Positions 44,064 to 53,439 of a DNA stretch of 64,000 nt are shown in pieces. This DNA is from UBA4416 sp964543545. Its GTDB lineage: Bacteria; Bacteroidota; Bacteroidia; B-17B0; Aurantibacillaceae. Below the pieces are notes generated by a model. The model saw only the letters and a list, made by a program, of their open reading frames with translations, ran no database searches and had not been told where the DNA came from. Numbering within the stretch: position 1 is the stretch's first letter; each line of letters begins with the position of its first letter. The DNA lies in assembly GCA_964543545.1 (NCBI GenBank), contig CAZIYT010000001.1:620001-684000 (forward strand), read 5' to 3'. The position numbers and the translations under genes were made by a program.

Positions 44064-47000
44064 ATGAAAAAATTTTTATCCCTCGCCACGCTTATTATAG
44101 CGACCGTTCTATGCTCCTATAGAACGTATGCCACACACGGTTTACCCATTGTAAACTTTTCTTACAGTATAGGAGCAACCGGCGTAACGGTTTCGGGCGG
44201 ATCCGATCCCGCAACCTGTGGATCCGGTCCGTATTGGATGCAGGTAGAGATCGGTTGTACGCCCGGAGCATTATCCGGAATACCGCCGGCAGCCATGCAG
44301 TCGACTTTGCAAAACTGGCCATGTACCGGTGGTGGTACTACTTATAACCAGTTTCCATGGTACAACTCCACGCTCAACATTCCCAATTTATGTAGTGATG
44401 CCTGTGTGGCGGAAACCTATAATAATGTCTTTATTCCTTTCGCTAATTTATGTCCCGGCCAAACCTATTACTTTGCCGCCCGCGAGTGGGTGTCGGCCTC
44501 CAATAGTCCCGGACCTTTTACCGCTACCTATTCTTTTGTGGTACCCGGCGCCTTTACACCTTTAAACTTCAACGTCACAGCATCACCCGCTACCTATTGC
44601 TCGCCGGGAAGTTCCGTACTTAGTGCCACAGGCGTCACGGGGGGATGCGGAACAGTCTCCTACCTCTGGAGTCCCGGGGGAGCCACAACCCCCAATATAA
44701 CCGTCTCGCCCGGAAGCACCACCACCTATTCCTGTACGGTCCAGACGCCGTGTAATACCTTAACAAAGGCGGTCACGGTCACGGTCGTCTCGGCCTTGTC
44801 GGCCGCTTTCACGCCGCTCAATACCACGATATGCCAGGGCACCTCGCAGGTCTTTACCCATACGGGAACGGCCGGGGTCACCCATAACTGGGCGGTATCG
44901 CCGGCCACAGGGGTCACGATCACCTCGGCGAATTCCGTCAATCCTTCGATCGCCTTTGCCACCGCCGGCTCTTACGTCGTCACGCATACCGTTTCGGCGG
45001 GAGCCTGTACCAACGTGGTCAGCACCAACATAACGGTCAATAATGTTACTTCCACCTTTGCCATTCCTTCCGCTACGCAGTGCCTGGTTGGTAACAGCTT
45101 CAACTTCAACAATACGGGTACGGCCACCGGCACCCATTCCTATTCTTTCTCTCCTATTACCGGCGCGCCGACAGCAGGAAGCACCGTCAACTATTCGGGA
45201 AGCTTTACGGCACCGGGTAGCTATGTCGTGACACATAATGTAAACTCCGGCGGTTGTACGAGCACCTCCACCATGGGTGTCGTTGTAAATCCGAATCCTT
45301 CGGCCACACTCACCTTTACTAATCCAACCTGCGGCAATAACAACGGCATTATCCAGATCAGCAACACCTCGAGTGGCGGACAAACGATTACCTCTTTTGC
45401 CAGCAGCTCCGGCATCGTAAGCGGGCAGACGGTGACCGGCCTCGGCGCGGGAACGCATGTCATTACCCTCACCAATAATTTCGGATGTACGTATACCGTC
45501 TCGGCGACACTGGCCAATACACCGGGTGTTACCAACGTTGCTTTGACGCCTAATAATATTGTTTGCGGCACCGGCACCGGAAGCATTACCATCGGTGCAG
45601 TCACCGGTGGCACACCAACCTATTCCTATAATGTAAATGGTGGCGCCTTTTCAACAACACCTCCGGTAACGGGTCTTGCGTCCGGCACCTATTCTGTTGG
45701 TGTGAGAGATGCCAACGGCTGTGTGTTCACAAAAACGGTAGCCATTACGGTTACACCAGGTCCTACTGCCATTGCCGGAACGCCAACGGCGGCAGGTTGC
45801 GGCCTGAGCAATGGTTCCTATAATATTACCGGTGTTACCGGCGGTACGCCCGCTTATACATTCAGCATTAACGGTGTTTCCACGCCGAGCTTATCCAGCG
45901 GTCTTGCTGCGGGCAACTACAGCATTACCGTGAGAGATGCCAACGGATGTACCTTTACAAATCCTGTTACCATTAGTGGAGGCACGGGCCCGACCTCGGC
46001 GGTAATCACCACAACCAACGCCAGCTGTGGCATGGCCAATGGCTCGGCATCGGTAACGAGTGTGACGGGCGGCGCACCTACCTATAGTTTTTCATTTGAC
46101 GGTGGTGCCTTTGGAAGTGGAAGCGCCAGTGGCTTAACGGCCGGTGCGCACAATGTCATTATCCGTGACGCGGGTACCTGTACCTTGTCGGTGCCGTTTA
46201 ACGTCGCCAACAACGGAAGCCCAAGCATCAGCTTAACGGCCAGCACCAATGTGCTGTGTAACGGTGCCAGCACCGGAAGCTTCACCGTAGCAACAACCGG
46301 AGGCAGCGGCTCACCGTTCACCTATACCTTAACAAACCCTTACCAAACCAATGGAAACGGGCAATTCACGAATCTTCCGGCCGGTGTGTATACCGTCAAT
46401 TCCAAAGATGCGGTGGGTTGCCTCACCAGCATGACGGTGAGCATTACCCAGCCAACCGCCCTGACCCTGAGCTTAACATCCGTGCCGGTGAAGTGTTTCG
46501 GAACATCCACAGGAACGATTACCGCTACCGCTTCGGGAGGAACAGGCACTTATCAATACCAGGTGAATGGTACCGGTTACCAGGCTTCAGGGACATTCCC
46601 GACGATGCCGGCCAATACACATATTGTACAGGTGAGAGATGCCAACGGATGCACGGCTACACAAACCGTTACCGTGACACAACCTACAGCCCTGGCCATT
46701 ACAGTGAGCACACAAAATGCGAACTGTACTGCTGCCAACGGGATTGCCTCATCTACCGTGACGGGCGGAACGCCTCCTTATAATTATGCCTGGACAGGCG
46801 GTGGCGGAACCAATCCATCGACCGGCGGCCTCATCACCGGAACCTATAGTGTCACCGTCACCGATAGCAAAACCTGTACGCTTACCGCTGTTGCTGTCAT
46901 CGGCAATACGCCGGGGGGAACGGCAGCAATCACCGGCTCAACGAATATTACCTGTAACGGTGCCAACAACGGTGTATTGACTGCTAATATGATAACCGCA

Positions 47001-50000
47001 GGAACAGCGCCTTTTACCTACTCCTGGACACCGGGCGGACAAACGAACGCGACGGCAACCAACCTTGCACCGGGAACCTATACCTGCTACATCAGGGACT
47101 TCTACGGTTGCATTGCACCGGCAGTAGGGACCTTAACGCAGCCGGCTCCTCTGACGGCGATCATGAACTCCAACAACGTAAAATGTTTTGGAACGTCCTC
47201 GGGAACTGTTTCCGCATCGGGAACCGGCGGAACCTTACCATACAGCTATTTATGGCCGACACTGGCGAGCACGCTCACCACGGTAAACAACGTGGCGATC
47301 GGTACTTACACCTGCCAGATCACCGATGCCAATAACTGTGTGATCAACCCGACGATCTCGGTAACACAGCCGAGCTCTGTGTCCTTAACCTCTTCTGTAA
47401 CGCCTGCCAACTGTAACCAATCGAACGGTTCGACTACGGTAACACCAAGCGGTGGAACGCCGGGCTATACCTATACCTGGAGCCCGGTGGCTTCCAATAA
47501 CAACTCGGTAGGCAATGTGCCTGCCGGTACCTATACGGTTTTTGTGAAAGATGCGAATAACTGTACGTATACGTTGACATCAACAGTACCGAATCTTTCG
47601 GGTCCCAGCATTAGCATCACGAGCTTTACGAACGTAAGCTGCTTTGGCGGAAACAACGGTGCAGCCACCGCACAGGCTACCGGTGGCACAGGTACCCTGA
47701 TCTACAACTGGAACGGCGGACAAAACACACCGACAGCGACTAATCTTAGTGCGGCGGTAATTACAGTAACGGTAACCGATCAAAACGGCTGCATGGCTTC
47801 TACCAATGTAACCATTACACAACCTCCGGTTCTTACTGTAAGCATTACACCAACCAATCCGAAATGTTTTGGCGCTATCAACGGGCTTGGCTTTGCGACA
47901 GCATTTGGAGGAACGCCAACCTATACGTATAACTGGACCGGGGGCGGCGGCTCCAATGCTACCAGCTCACCCTTAGGAGCGGGCAGCTACGCGGTGAACG
48001 TTACCGACGCCAAAGGCTGTACAGCAACAGCGACGATGGCCCTGGTAAATCCTCCGGCAATGTCTGCGGCGATCACATCTACTAATGTGACTTGTTTTGC
48101 CACCTGCAACGGAGCAGCGACAGCCACGGCCACCAATAATATCGGGATTGTGACTTACTACTGGATCGGTGGCCCTAGCCCTGTGACCGCGCAAAGCGTG
48201 AGCGGCCTCTGTGCCGGTGTGTATACGGTAACGGCTACGGATCAGAATACCTGTACAGCAAGTGCGCAGATCACCATTACCCAGCCAACGCAGGTAACCG
48301 CCAACATTGCCACAAGCAGCAGCGTGACCTGCAATGGTGGCAGCAATGGCTCGGCACAGGTAACGCCGGGCGGCGGCACGGGGGCCTATACCTATACCTG
48401 GACGGGCGCAGCGGCGGGCAGTAACGCCAATGCCAACAGCCTTCCGGCCGGAACTTATTCTGTAACGGTAGGCGATGCCAACGGATGTACAGCAAGCACA
48501 CAGGTAACGATTATACAGCCGGCTCCTCTGGCTACAACCTTAACAACCACTAACCCAACCTGCAACGGCCTGGCAAACGGTACGGCAACGGTGTCTTTCT
48601 CCGGTGGGGCAGGACTCGTGAACTTCCTCTGGCAGCCGGGTCTGCAAAACGGAAATATTGTCAACAACCTTTCTGCAGGATCACAATCGGTAACGATGAC
48701 CTATAACGGAACCTGTACAAGCAGCCTGACTTTTACCTTAACCCAGCCAACAGTATTGACGGCTGTGGTGTCTGCTACCAATTCCAATTGCGGGCAAAGC
48801 AACGGTAATGCCATCGCTGTGGTAAGCGGCGGCACAGGCGGTTATACATACTTATGGAGCAATGGTGCTATTACCTTGCCTAACCCGAATATCCTGGCAG
48901 GCTCTCACAGCTTTACCGTGACGGATGCCAACAACTGTAAGGCTTCCGCGATAGCCCTGGTGAATGATATTGCCGGCCCTACCGTTGTGATTACAAGCAC
49001 TACTGCCGTGAAATGCTTCGGTGGCAACGACGGTGGAGGAGTAGCCAGCATCTCCGGTGGCGTTATGCCATACACCATCAGCTGGAACAACAACCCGGCT
49101 ACGACTACAACAGTAACAAACTTCACCGCCGGTCAGCATGCGATTACAGTAACGGATAATGCCGGATGTGTAGGCACAGCCAGCCTGACCTTATCACAAC
49201 CAACGCAGCTGGTAAGCGCCATCAGCAGCTTCTCGAACGTGACCTGCTTCGGATTGACGAATGGTCAGGCCACGATGAGTGTGAATGGCGGCACACCGGG
49301 CTATACCTATAGCTGGACACCATCGGCACAAACGTCTTCCGTGATGGTAAACGTGGGAGCCAATACGTACACATGCAACGTGAAAGACGGCAACAACTGT
49401 GCGACCTCGCAGGTGGTAAGCATTACAGAGCCACAGGCTTTGGTCATGGCGGCTTCCAGCTTCAGCAACATTTCCTGCTTCGGAGGCAACAACGGACAGA
49501 TCTCAACAAGCGTGCAAGGTGGCACACCTGGCTATACTTATAACTGGACACCAGCACAGCCTAACAGTGGTGTGTTGGGAGGCTTGTTGGCAGGCAGCTA
49601 CAGCCTTACAGTAACAGACAGCAGGACCTGCTCGATCAGCGCGAACTTCACCATCCTGGAGCCATCGGCGCTGACCTCGAACTATACATCTTCACCGGCC
49701 AAATGCGGCCTGGCCAACGGTACGGCTACTGTGACGGCTGGTGGCGGTACACCGGGCTATACACTGAACTGGAACATCGGCGCACAGCAAGGCCCTACGG
49801 CTACAGGCATGGGCCCTGGCTCTAACTGGACCTGTGTCATTACCGACTCCAAAGGGTGTACACGAACGCAAACGGTAAGTGTGGCAGATGCACCAAGCCC
49901 TGTGATTACCAACGTCAGCACGACAGCGCCTACCTGCTTCGGTTCACAAAACGGATCTATCGTTGTAACTTACAGCCTCGGAACTCCCGGCTATACGGTT

Positions 50001-51449
50001 TCATGGTCGAACCCGATCAACCCGGCAACGCAGGTAACCACAGGCTTAACACAAACAGCAACGGGTGTGGGCTCCGGAACCTACAGTGTAACGGTAACGG
50101 ATAGCTATGGTTGCAGCGCCGGCAGCTTTGCAACGGTGGCCTCTCCGAATATCCTGTTGCTTAACGTGTCTCCAAACCAAACGATCTGCTACGGACAAAC
50201 AGCCCAGATCTTTGCGACAGGATCCGGCGGAACACCGGCTTACACTTATACCTGGTCACCGGCATTTAATAACACCGGCGGCCCGCATACGACACCGAGC
50301 CTGAGCACCACCACACAATACAATGTGAACATGACGGATGCGAGCGGTTGTACCACGGCTCCGAAAGTGATCACCGTGAATGTGACCCCGGCTTTAAATA
50401 TTATAGCAACGACTACAACGGTGTGTCATAACCAGCTGGTGGCCTTAACGCCAACCATGACGCTTAACGGAAACGGCGGGCCTTATACCTATAACTGGAG
50501 CACGGGAGGCGGCTCGGCTACTGAAACGGTTACGGCGGTAAATACGACACCCGGTGCACCGAAAACCTATACCTATAATGTGATCGCAAGCGATAACTGC
50601 TCTCCGACCTCTGCGGCGGTATTTACGGTGGTGGTAAATCCTTTGCCAACGGTTTCCTTCACGGCAAGTCCTGCTTCGGGCTGTGCGCCATTGGTGGTAA
50701 CGCTTACAGGAACTTCCGACAGCCCTTCCAATACCTTCCTGTGGAGCGATGCGGTTGCAGGAAGCGGTAATCCTACGTTTGTGACGCTGAAAGATTCGGG
50801 TAAATATTCCGTATCGGTGGTGGTGACTAACCCGGGCACCGGCTGTAAAAACATGATGACGCAAACCGACATCATCACCGTATATCCGAAACCGAAAGCT
50901 TCCTTTATTGCAAATCCGCAAAGCACCAGCATTCTGGATCCTACGATCAACTTCAGCAATACGAGTATCGGCGGGGCGAGCTACCTGTGGGATTTTGGTG
51001 ATCCTGCTGCAACCGGCGGCCTGAATAACGCCACAACGTTTAACGCCACCCACTCGTATGGCTATGTGAGCCCATACAACGTCAACCTCGTGGTCACATC
51101 GAGCCACGGCTGTACGGATGTGGCGCTGGTAACGGTGGAGATCACTCCGGACTTTGCCCTCTACATTCCGAATACCTTTACGCCGGATGGAAATAACGTG
51201 AACGATTTCTTCCAGCCTCTGGGTGTGGGCATCAATGAGGACAATTACCGTATGGATGTGTACGACCGTTGGGGCGAGGTGATCTTTACGAGCAACAACT
51301 TCCGCAAAGGCTGGGACGGTTCGGTAAAAGGCAGCGGAAAAATAGCAGAGCAGGGCGTGTACGTGTATAAACTCATGGTATACGATCTGCAAGGCAACAA
51401 GCATCCGTTTGTAGGCCACGTGACGGTGCTGATCGGAAATTCAGACTAA
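44064..51449 (+). CDS. giant SprB-like cell-surface adhesin (T9SS type B)
   Basis: The 2461-residue protein starts with a signal peptide (1-24) and a unique domain (about 25-410), followed by about 21 SprB-type repeats (about 412-2028; separate entry), Ig/PKD-like domains (about 2030-2370, including SYLWDFGDPAATGG), and a C-terminal gliding-associated sorting domain (PNTFTPDGNNVNDFF, YDRWGEVIF, GWDG, then VYVYKLMVYDLQG). That C-terminal type identifies T9SS type B cargo. SprB moves along the cell surface and pulls cells over solids in gliding relatives; here an adhesin or gliding role is probable. Flanking genes are not gld/spr genes. The stop is followed by a strong terminator. Confidence 0.9.
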   Translation: MKKFLSLATLIIATVLCSYRTYATHGLPIVNFSYSIGATGVTVSGGSDPATCGSGPYWMQVEIGCTPGALSGIPPAAMQSTLQNWPCTGGGTTYNQFPWYNSTLNIPNLCSDACVAETYNNVFIPFANLCPGQTYYFAAREWVSASNSPGPFTATYSFVVPGAFTPLNFNVTASPATYCSPGSSVLSATGVTGGCGTVSYLWSPGGATTPNITVSPGSTTTYSCTVQTPCNTLTKAVTVTVVSALSAAFTPLNTTICQGTSQVFTHTGTAGVTHNWAVSPATGVTITSANSVNPSIAFATAGSYVVTHTVSAGACTNVVSTNITVNNVTSTFAIPSATQCLVGNSFNFNNTGTATGTHSYSFSPITGAPTAGSTVNYSGSFTAPGSYVVTHNVNSGGCTSTSTMGVVVNPNPSATLTFTNPTCGNNNGIIQISNTSSGGQTITSFASSSGIVSGQTVTGLGAGTHVITLTNNFGCTYTVSATLANTPGVTNVALTPNNIVCGTGTGSITIGAVTGGTPTYSYNVNGGAFSTTPPVTGLASGTYSVGVRDANGCVFTKTVAITVTPGPTAIAGTPTAAGCGLSNGSYNITGVTGGTPAYTFSINGVSTPSLSSGLAAGNYSITVRDANGCTFTNPVTISGGTGPTSAVITTTNASCGMANGSASVTSVTGGAPTYSFSFDGGAFGSGSASGLTAGAHNVIIRDAGTCTLSVPFNVANNGSPSISLTASTNVLCNGASTGSFTVATTGGSGSPFTYTLTNPYQTNGNGQFTNLPAGVYTVNSKDAVGCLTSMTVSITQPTALTLSLTSVPVKCFGTSTGTITATASGGTGTYQYQVNGTGYQASGTFPTMPANTHIVQVRDANGCTATQTVTVTQPTALAITVSTQNANCTAANGIASSTVTGGTPPYNYAWTGGGGTNPSTGGLITGTYSVTVTDSKTCTLTAVAVIGNTPGGTAAITGSTNITCNGANNGVLTANMITAGTAPFTYSWTPGGQTNATATNLAPGTYTCYIRDFYGCIAPAVGTLTQPAPLTAIMNSNNVKCFGTSSGTVSASGTGGTLPYSYLWPTLASTLTTVNNVAIGTYTCQITDANNCVINPTISVTQPSSVSLTSSVTPANCNQSNGSTTVTPSGGTPGYTYTWSPVASNNNSVGNVPAGTYTVFVKDANNCTYTLTSTVPNLSGPSISITSFTNVSCFGGNNGAATAQATGGTGTLIYNWNGGQNTPTATNLSAAVITVTVTDQNGCMASTNVTITQPPVLTVSITPTNPKCFGAINGLGFATAFGGTPTYTYNWTGGGGSNATSSPLGAGSYAVNVTDAKGCTATATMALVNPPAMSAAITSTNVTCFATCNGAATATATNNIGIVTYYWIGGPSPVTAQSVSGLCAGVYTVTATDQNTCTASAQITITQPTQVTANIATSSSVTCNGGSNGSAQVTPGGGTGAYTYTWTGAAAGSNANANSLPAGTYSVTVGDANGCTASTQVTIIQPAPLATTLTTTNPTCNGLANGTATVSFSGGAGLVNFLWQPGLQNGNIVNNLSAGSQSVTMTYNGTCTSSLTFTLTQPTVLTAVVSATNSNCGQSNGNAIAVVSGGTGGYTYLWSNGAITLPNPNILAGSHSFTVTDANNCKASAIALVNDIAGPTVVITSTTAVKCFGGNDGGGVASISGGVMPYTISWNNNPATTTTVTNFTAGQHAITVTDNAGCVGTASLTLSQPTQLVSAISSFSNVTCFGLTNGQATMSVNGGTPGYTYSWTPSAQTSSVMVNVGANTYTCNVKDGNNCATSQVVSITEPQALVMAASSFSNISCFGGNNGQISTSVQGGTPGYTYNWTPAQPNSGVLGGLLAGSYSLTVTDSRTCSISANFTILEPSALTSNYTSSPAKCGLANGTATVTAGGGTPGYTLNWNIGAQQGPTATGMGPGSNWTCVITDSKGCTRTQTVSVADAPSPVITNVSTTAPTCFGSQNGSIVVTYSLGTPGYTVSWSNPINPATQVTTGLTQTATGVGSGTYSVTVTDSYGCSAGSFATVASPNILLLNVSPNQTICYGQTAQIFATGSGGTPAYTYTWSPAFNNTGGPHTTPSLSTTTQYNVNMTDASGCTTAPKVITVNVTPALNIIATTTTVCHNQLVALTPTMTLNGNGGPYTYNWSTGGGSATETVTAVNTTPGAPKTYTYNVIASDNCSPTSAAVFTVVVNPLPTVSFTASPASGCAPLVVTLTGTSDSPSNTFLWSDAVAGSGNPTFVTLKDSGKYSVSVVVTNPGTGCKNMMTQTDIITVYPKPKASFIANPQSTSILDPTINFSNTSIGGASYLWDFGDPAATGGLNNATTFNATHSYGYVSPYNVNLVVTSSHGCTDVALVTVEITPDFALYIPNTFTPDGNNVNDFFQPLGVGINEDNYRMDVYDRWGEVIFTSNNFRKGWDGSVKGSGKIAEQGVYVYKLMVYDLQGNKHPFVGHVTVLIGNSD
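45297..50147 (+). repeat. tandem array of about 21 SprB-type repeats in the adhesin gene
   Basis: Each unit is about 75-80 residues (about 230 bp) and begins with a Cys in C-(G/F/N)-x2-3-NG, continues with GGTPxYxYxW, a Leu-x-AG-x-Y motif and ends with a second Cys in D-A-x-GC, so each unit probably has one disulfide. Sequences such as GATGCCAACGG recur many times. The array makes up about two thirds of the gene. Confidence 0.85.
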
Positions 51450-51473
51450 TTCCAATTCATTTTCAAATTTATG

Positions 51474-51507
51474 AAAAAAGGGCTTCCCAGGCGGGAGGCC
51501 CTTTTTT
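51474..51507 (+). terminator. terminator after adhesin gene
   Basis: A 15-bp stem with one G-U pair (AAAAAAGGGCTTCCC, 51474-51488, with 51493-51507), T6 tail. Confidence 0.88.
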
Positions 51508-51551
51508 ATGCGACAATCTTCAAAAAGCGCAAATATGTAAGAGCAATAACG

Positions 51552-51559
51552 TATCTTTG
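51552..51559 (+). promoter_or_regulatory. -7 promoter element of lepA
   Basis: TATCTTTG fits TAnnTTTG and lies 20 bp before ATG 51579. Confidence 0.55.
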
Positions 51560-51578
51560 CAGACTTATTGATTTATAG

Positions 51579-53369
51579 ATGAAGAACATACGTAATTTTT
51601 GCATTATTGCGCATATTGATCACGGAAAGTCCACGTTGGCTGACAGGTTGTTGGAGTACACAAATACCATTTCGAAACGGGAAATGCAGGCCCAGGTACT
51701 GGATGATATGGACCTGGAAAAAGAGAGGGGAATTACCATCAAAAGTCACGCGATCCAGATGGATTACAGCTATAAGGGCGAAAAATATATTCTGAACCTG
51801 ATTGACACACCCGGCCACGTTGATTTTAGCTACGAGGTATCACGCTCCATTGCGGCCTGTGAAGGCGCCTTGCTGATCGTTGACGCTGCCCAGGGGATCC
51901 AGGCACAAACCATTTCCAACCTGTACCTGGCCCTGGAACACGACCTGACCATTATTCCTATTTTAAATAAAATCGATTTACCGAGTGCGGATCCTGAAGT
52001 GGTAAAAGACCAGATCGTGGACCTTCTGGGCTGCGAGCGCGAAGAGATCATGGCGGCCTCCGGGAAAACGGGGATGGGTGTGCACGAGATCCTCGAAGAA
52101 ATCGTGAACCGCATTCCGGCGCCGAAAGGCGAGGAGAGCGCACCTTTACAGGCTTTGATCTTTGACTCGGTATTCAACTCATTCCGTGGGATCATTGCTT
52201 ATTTCCGCATCTACAACGGCAGCATCAAAAAAGGAGAAAAAGTAAAATTCGTCAATACGGGTATGGAATACAATGCCGATGAGATTGGCGTGTTGAGGTT
52301 GAAGCAGGAACCGCGCGATGTGGTGAGGACCGGTGATGTAGGCTATATTATTTCCGGCATTAAAGAAGCGAAAGAAGTAAAGGTAGGAGATACCCTCACC
52401 TCTGTGGCAAACCCCTGTGAAGCGGCAATCCAGGGCTTCGAAGAGGTGAAGCCCATGGTATTTGCGGGCATCTACCCGGTAGATACCGAAGATTTTGAAG
52501 AGCTGCGCTACAGCATGGAAAAACTGCAACTCAACGATGCTTCCTTAACCTGGGAGCCGGAATCGTCTCTGGCACTCGGCTTTGGCTTCCGCTGCGGCTT
52601 CTTAGGAATGCTGCACATGGAGATCGTTCAGGAGCGCCTCGAGCGAGAGTTCAACATGACCGTGATTACCACGGTGCCCAACGTATCTTACATTGCTTAT
52701 CAAACCAACGGTGAAATCGTGACGGTGAATAACCCAAGCGACCTGCCCGATCCGGCGAGGATCGATAATATTGAAGAGCCATACATCAAAGCAAATATCA
52801 TTACCAAATCCGAATTCATCGGCCCGGTGATGAGCCTTTGTATTGAAAAGCGCGGTGTGATCGTGACTCAGAATTATCTGACAGCCGACAGGGTAGAGCT
52901 GGTGTTTGAGATGCCTTTGGGAGAAGTGGTGTTTGACTTCTTCGATCGTCTGAAATCCATTTCCAAAGGCTATGCCTCTTTCGATTACCACCCGATAGGC
53001 ATGAAGCAATCGGACCTCGTGAAACTGGACATTCTCCTGAAAGGCGAACCGGTGGATGCCTTGTCCTGCCTGATCCACAGAAGCAACTCCTATAATTTCG
53101 GAAAAAAGATCTGCGAAAAACTGAAAGAGCTGATCCCGAAACAACAGTTTGAAATTCCGATCCAGGCGGCTATCGGCGCCAAGATCATTGCCCGTGAAAC
53201 CATCAGTGCCATACGTAAAGACGTAACTGCCAAGTGTTATGGCGGTGACATCAGCCGTAAGCGTAAATTACTCGAAAAGCAAAAGGAGGGTAAGAAGCGG
53301 ATGAAAGCCGTTGGTAACGTGGAGATCCCGCAGAGCGCCTTCATGGCGGTTCTGAAGCTCAACGATTAA
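51579..53369 (+). CDS. lepA: elongation factor 4
   Basis: The 596-residue GTPase acts on the ribosome during elongation, with back-translocation as its best-known activity. GTP motifs are present (AHIDHGKST, DTPGH, NKID), as is the LepA-specific C-terminal domain with RKRKLLEKQKEGKKRM and EIPQSAFMAVLKL. Length and order are standard. It is a single-gene unit between two terminators. Confidence 0.97.
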   Translation: MKNIRNFCIIAHIDHGKSTLADRLLEYTNTISKREMQAQVLDDMDLEKERGITIKSHAIQMDYSYKGEKYILNLIDTPGHVDFSYEVSRSIAACEGALLIVDAAQGIQAQTISNLYLALEHDLTIIPILNKIDLPSADPEVVKDQIVDLLGCEREEIMAASGKTGMGVHEILEEIVNRIPAPKGEESAPLQALIFDSVFNSFRGIIAYFRIYNGSIKKGEKVKFVNTGMEYNADEIGVLRLKQEPRDVVRTGDVGYIISGIKEAKEVKVGDTLTSVANPCEAAIQGFEEVKPMVFAGIYPVDTEDFEELRYSMEKLQLNDASLTWEPESSLALGFGFRCGFLGMLHMEIVQERLEREFNMTVITTVPNVSYIAYQTNGEIVTVNNPSDLPDPARIDNIEEPYIKANIITKSEFIGPVMSLCIEKRGVIVTQNYLTADRVELVFEMPLGEVVFDFFDRLKSISKGYASFDYHPIGMKQSDLVKLDILLKGEPVDALSCLIHRSNSYNFGKKICEKLKELIPKQQFEIPIQAAIGAKIIARETISAIRKDVTAKCYGGDISRKRKLLEKQKEGKKRMKAVGNVEIPQSAFMAVLKLND

Positions 53370-53409
53370 GCTTCCTGAAGCTTTCAAAATATTCTGATAT
53401 TATTTCCAG

Positions 53410-53439
53410 GACCCCGAAGGCTTATAAACCCCCGGGGTC
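53410..53439. terminator. hairpin between lepA and the ligase gene
   Basis: GACCCCG (53410-53416) pairs with CGGGGTC (53433-53439) and is followed by TTT. It overlaps the last codons of the minus-strand gene. Confidence 0.55.

Noticed and set aside
45297..50147. CRISPR-like periodic repeats
   Set aside because: Periodicity is about 230 bp, translated and diverged, not 28-37-bp direct repeats with spacers; it is a protein-repeat array.
50445..51419. 324-codon open frame antisense to the adhesin 3' end
   Set aside because: Mirror of a high-GC, repeat-rich coding sequence; composition is Arg/His-rich and the plus-strand frame is clearly the real one. The same applies to antisense frames at 44760-45458.
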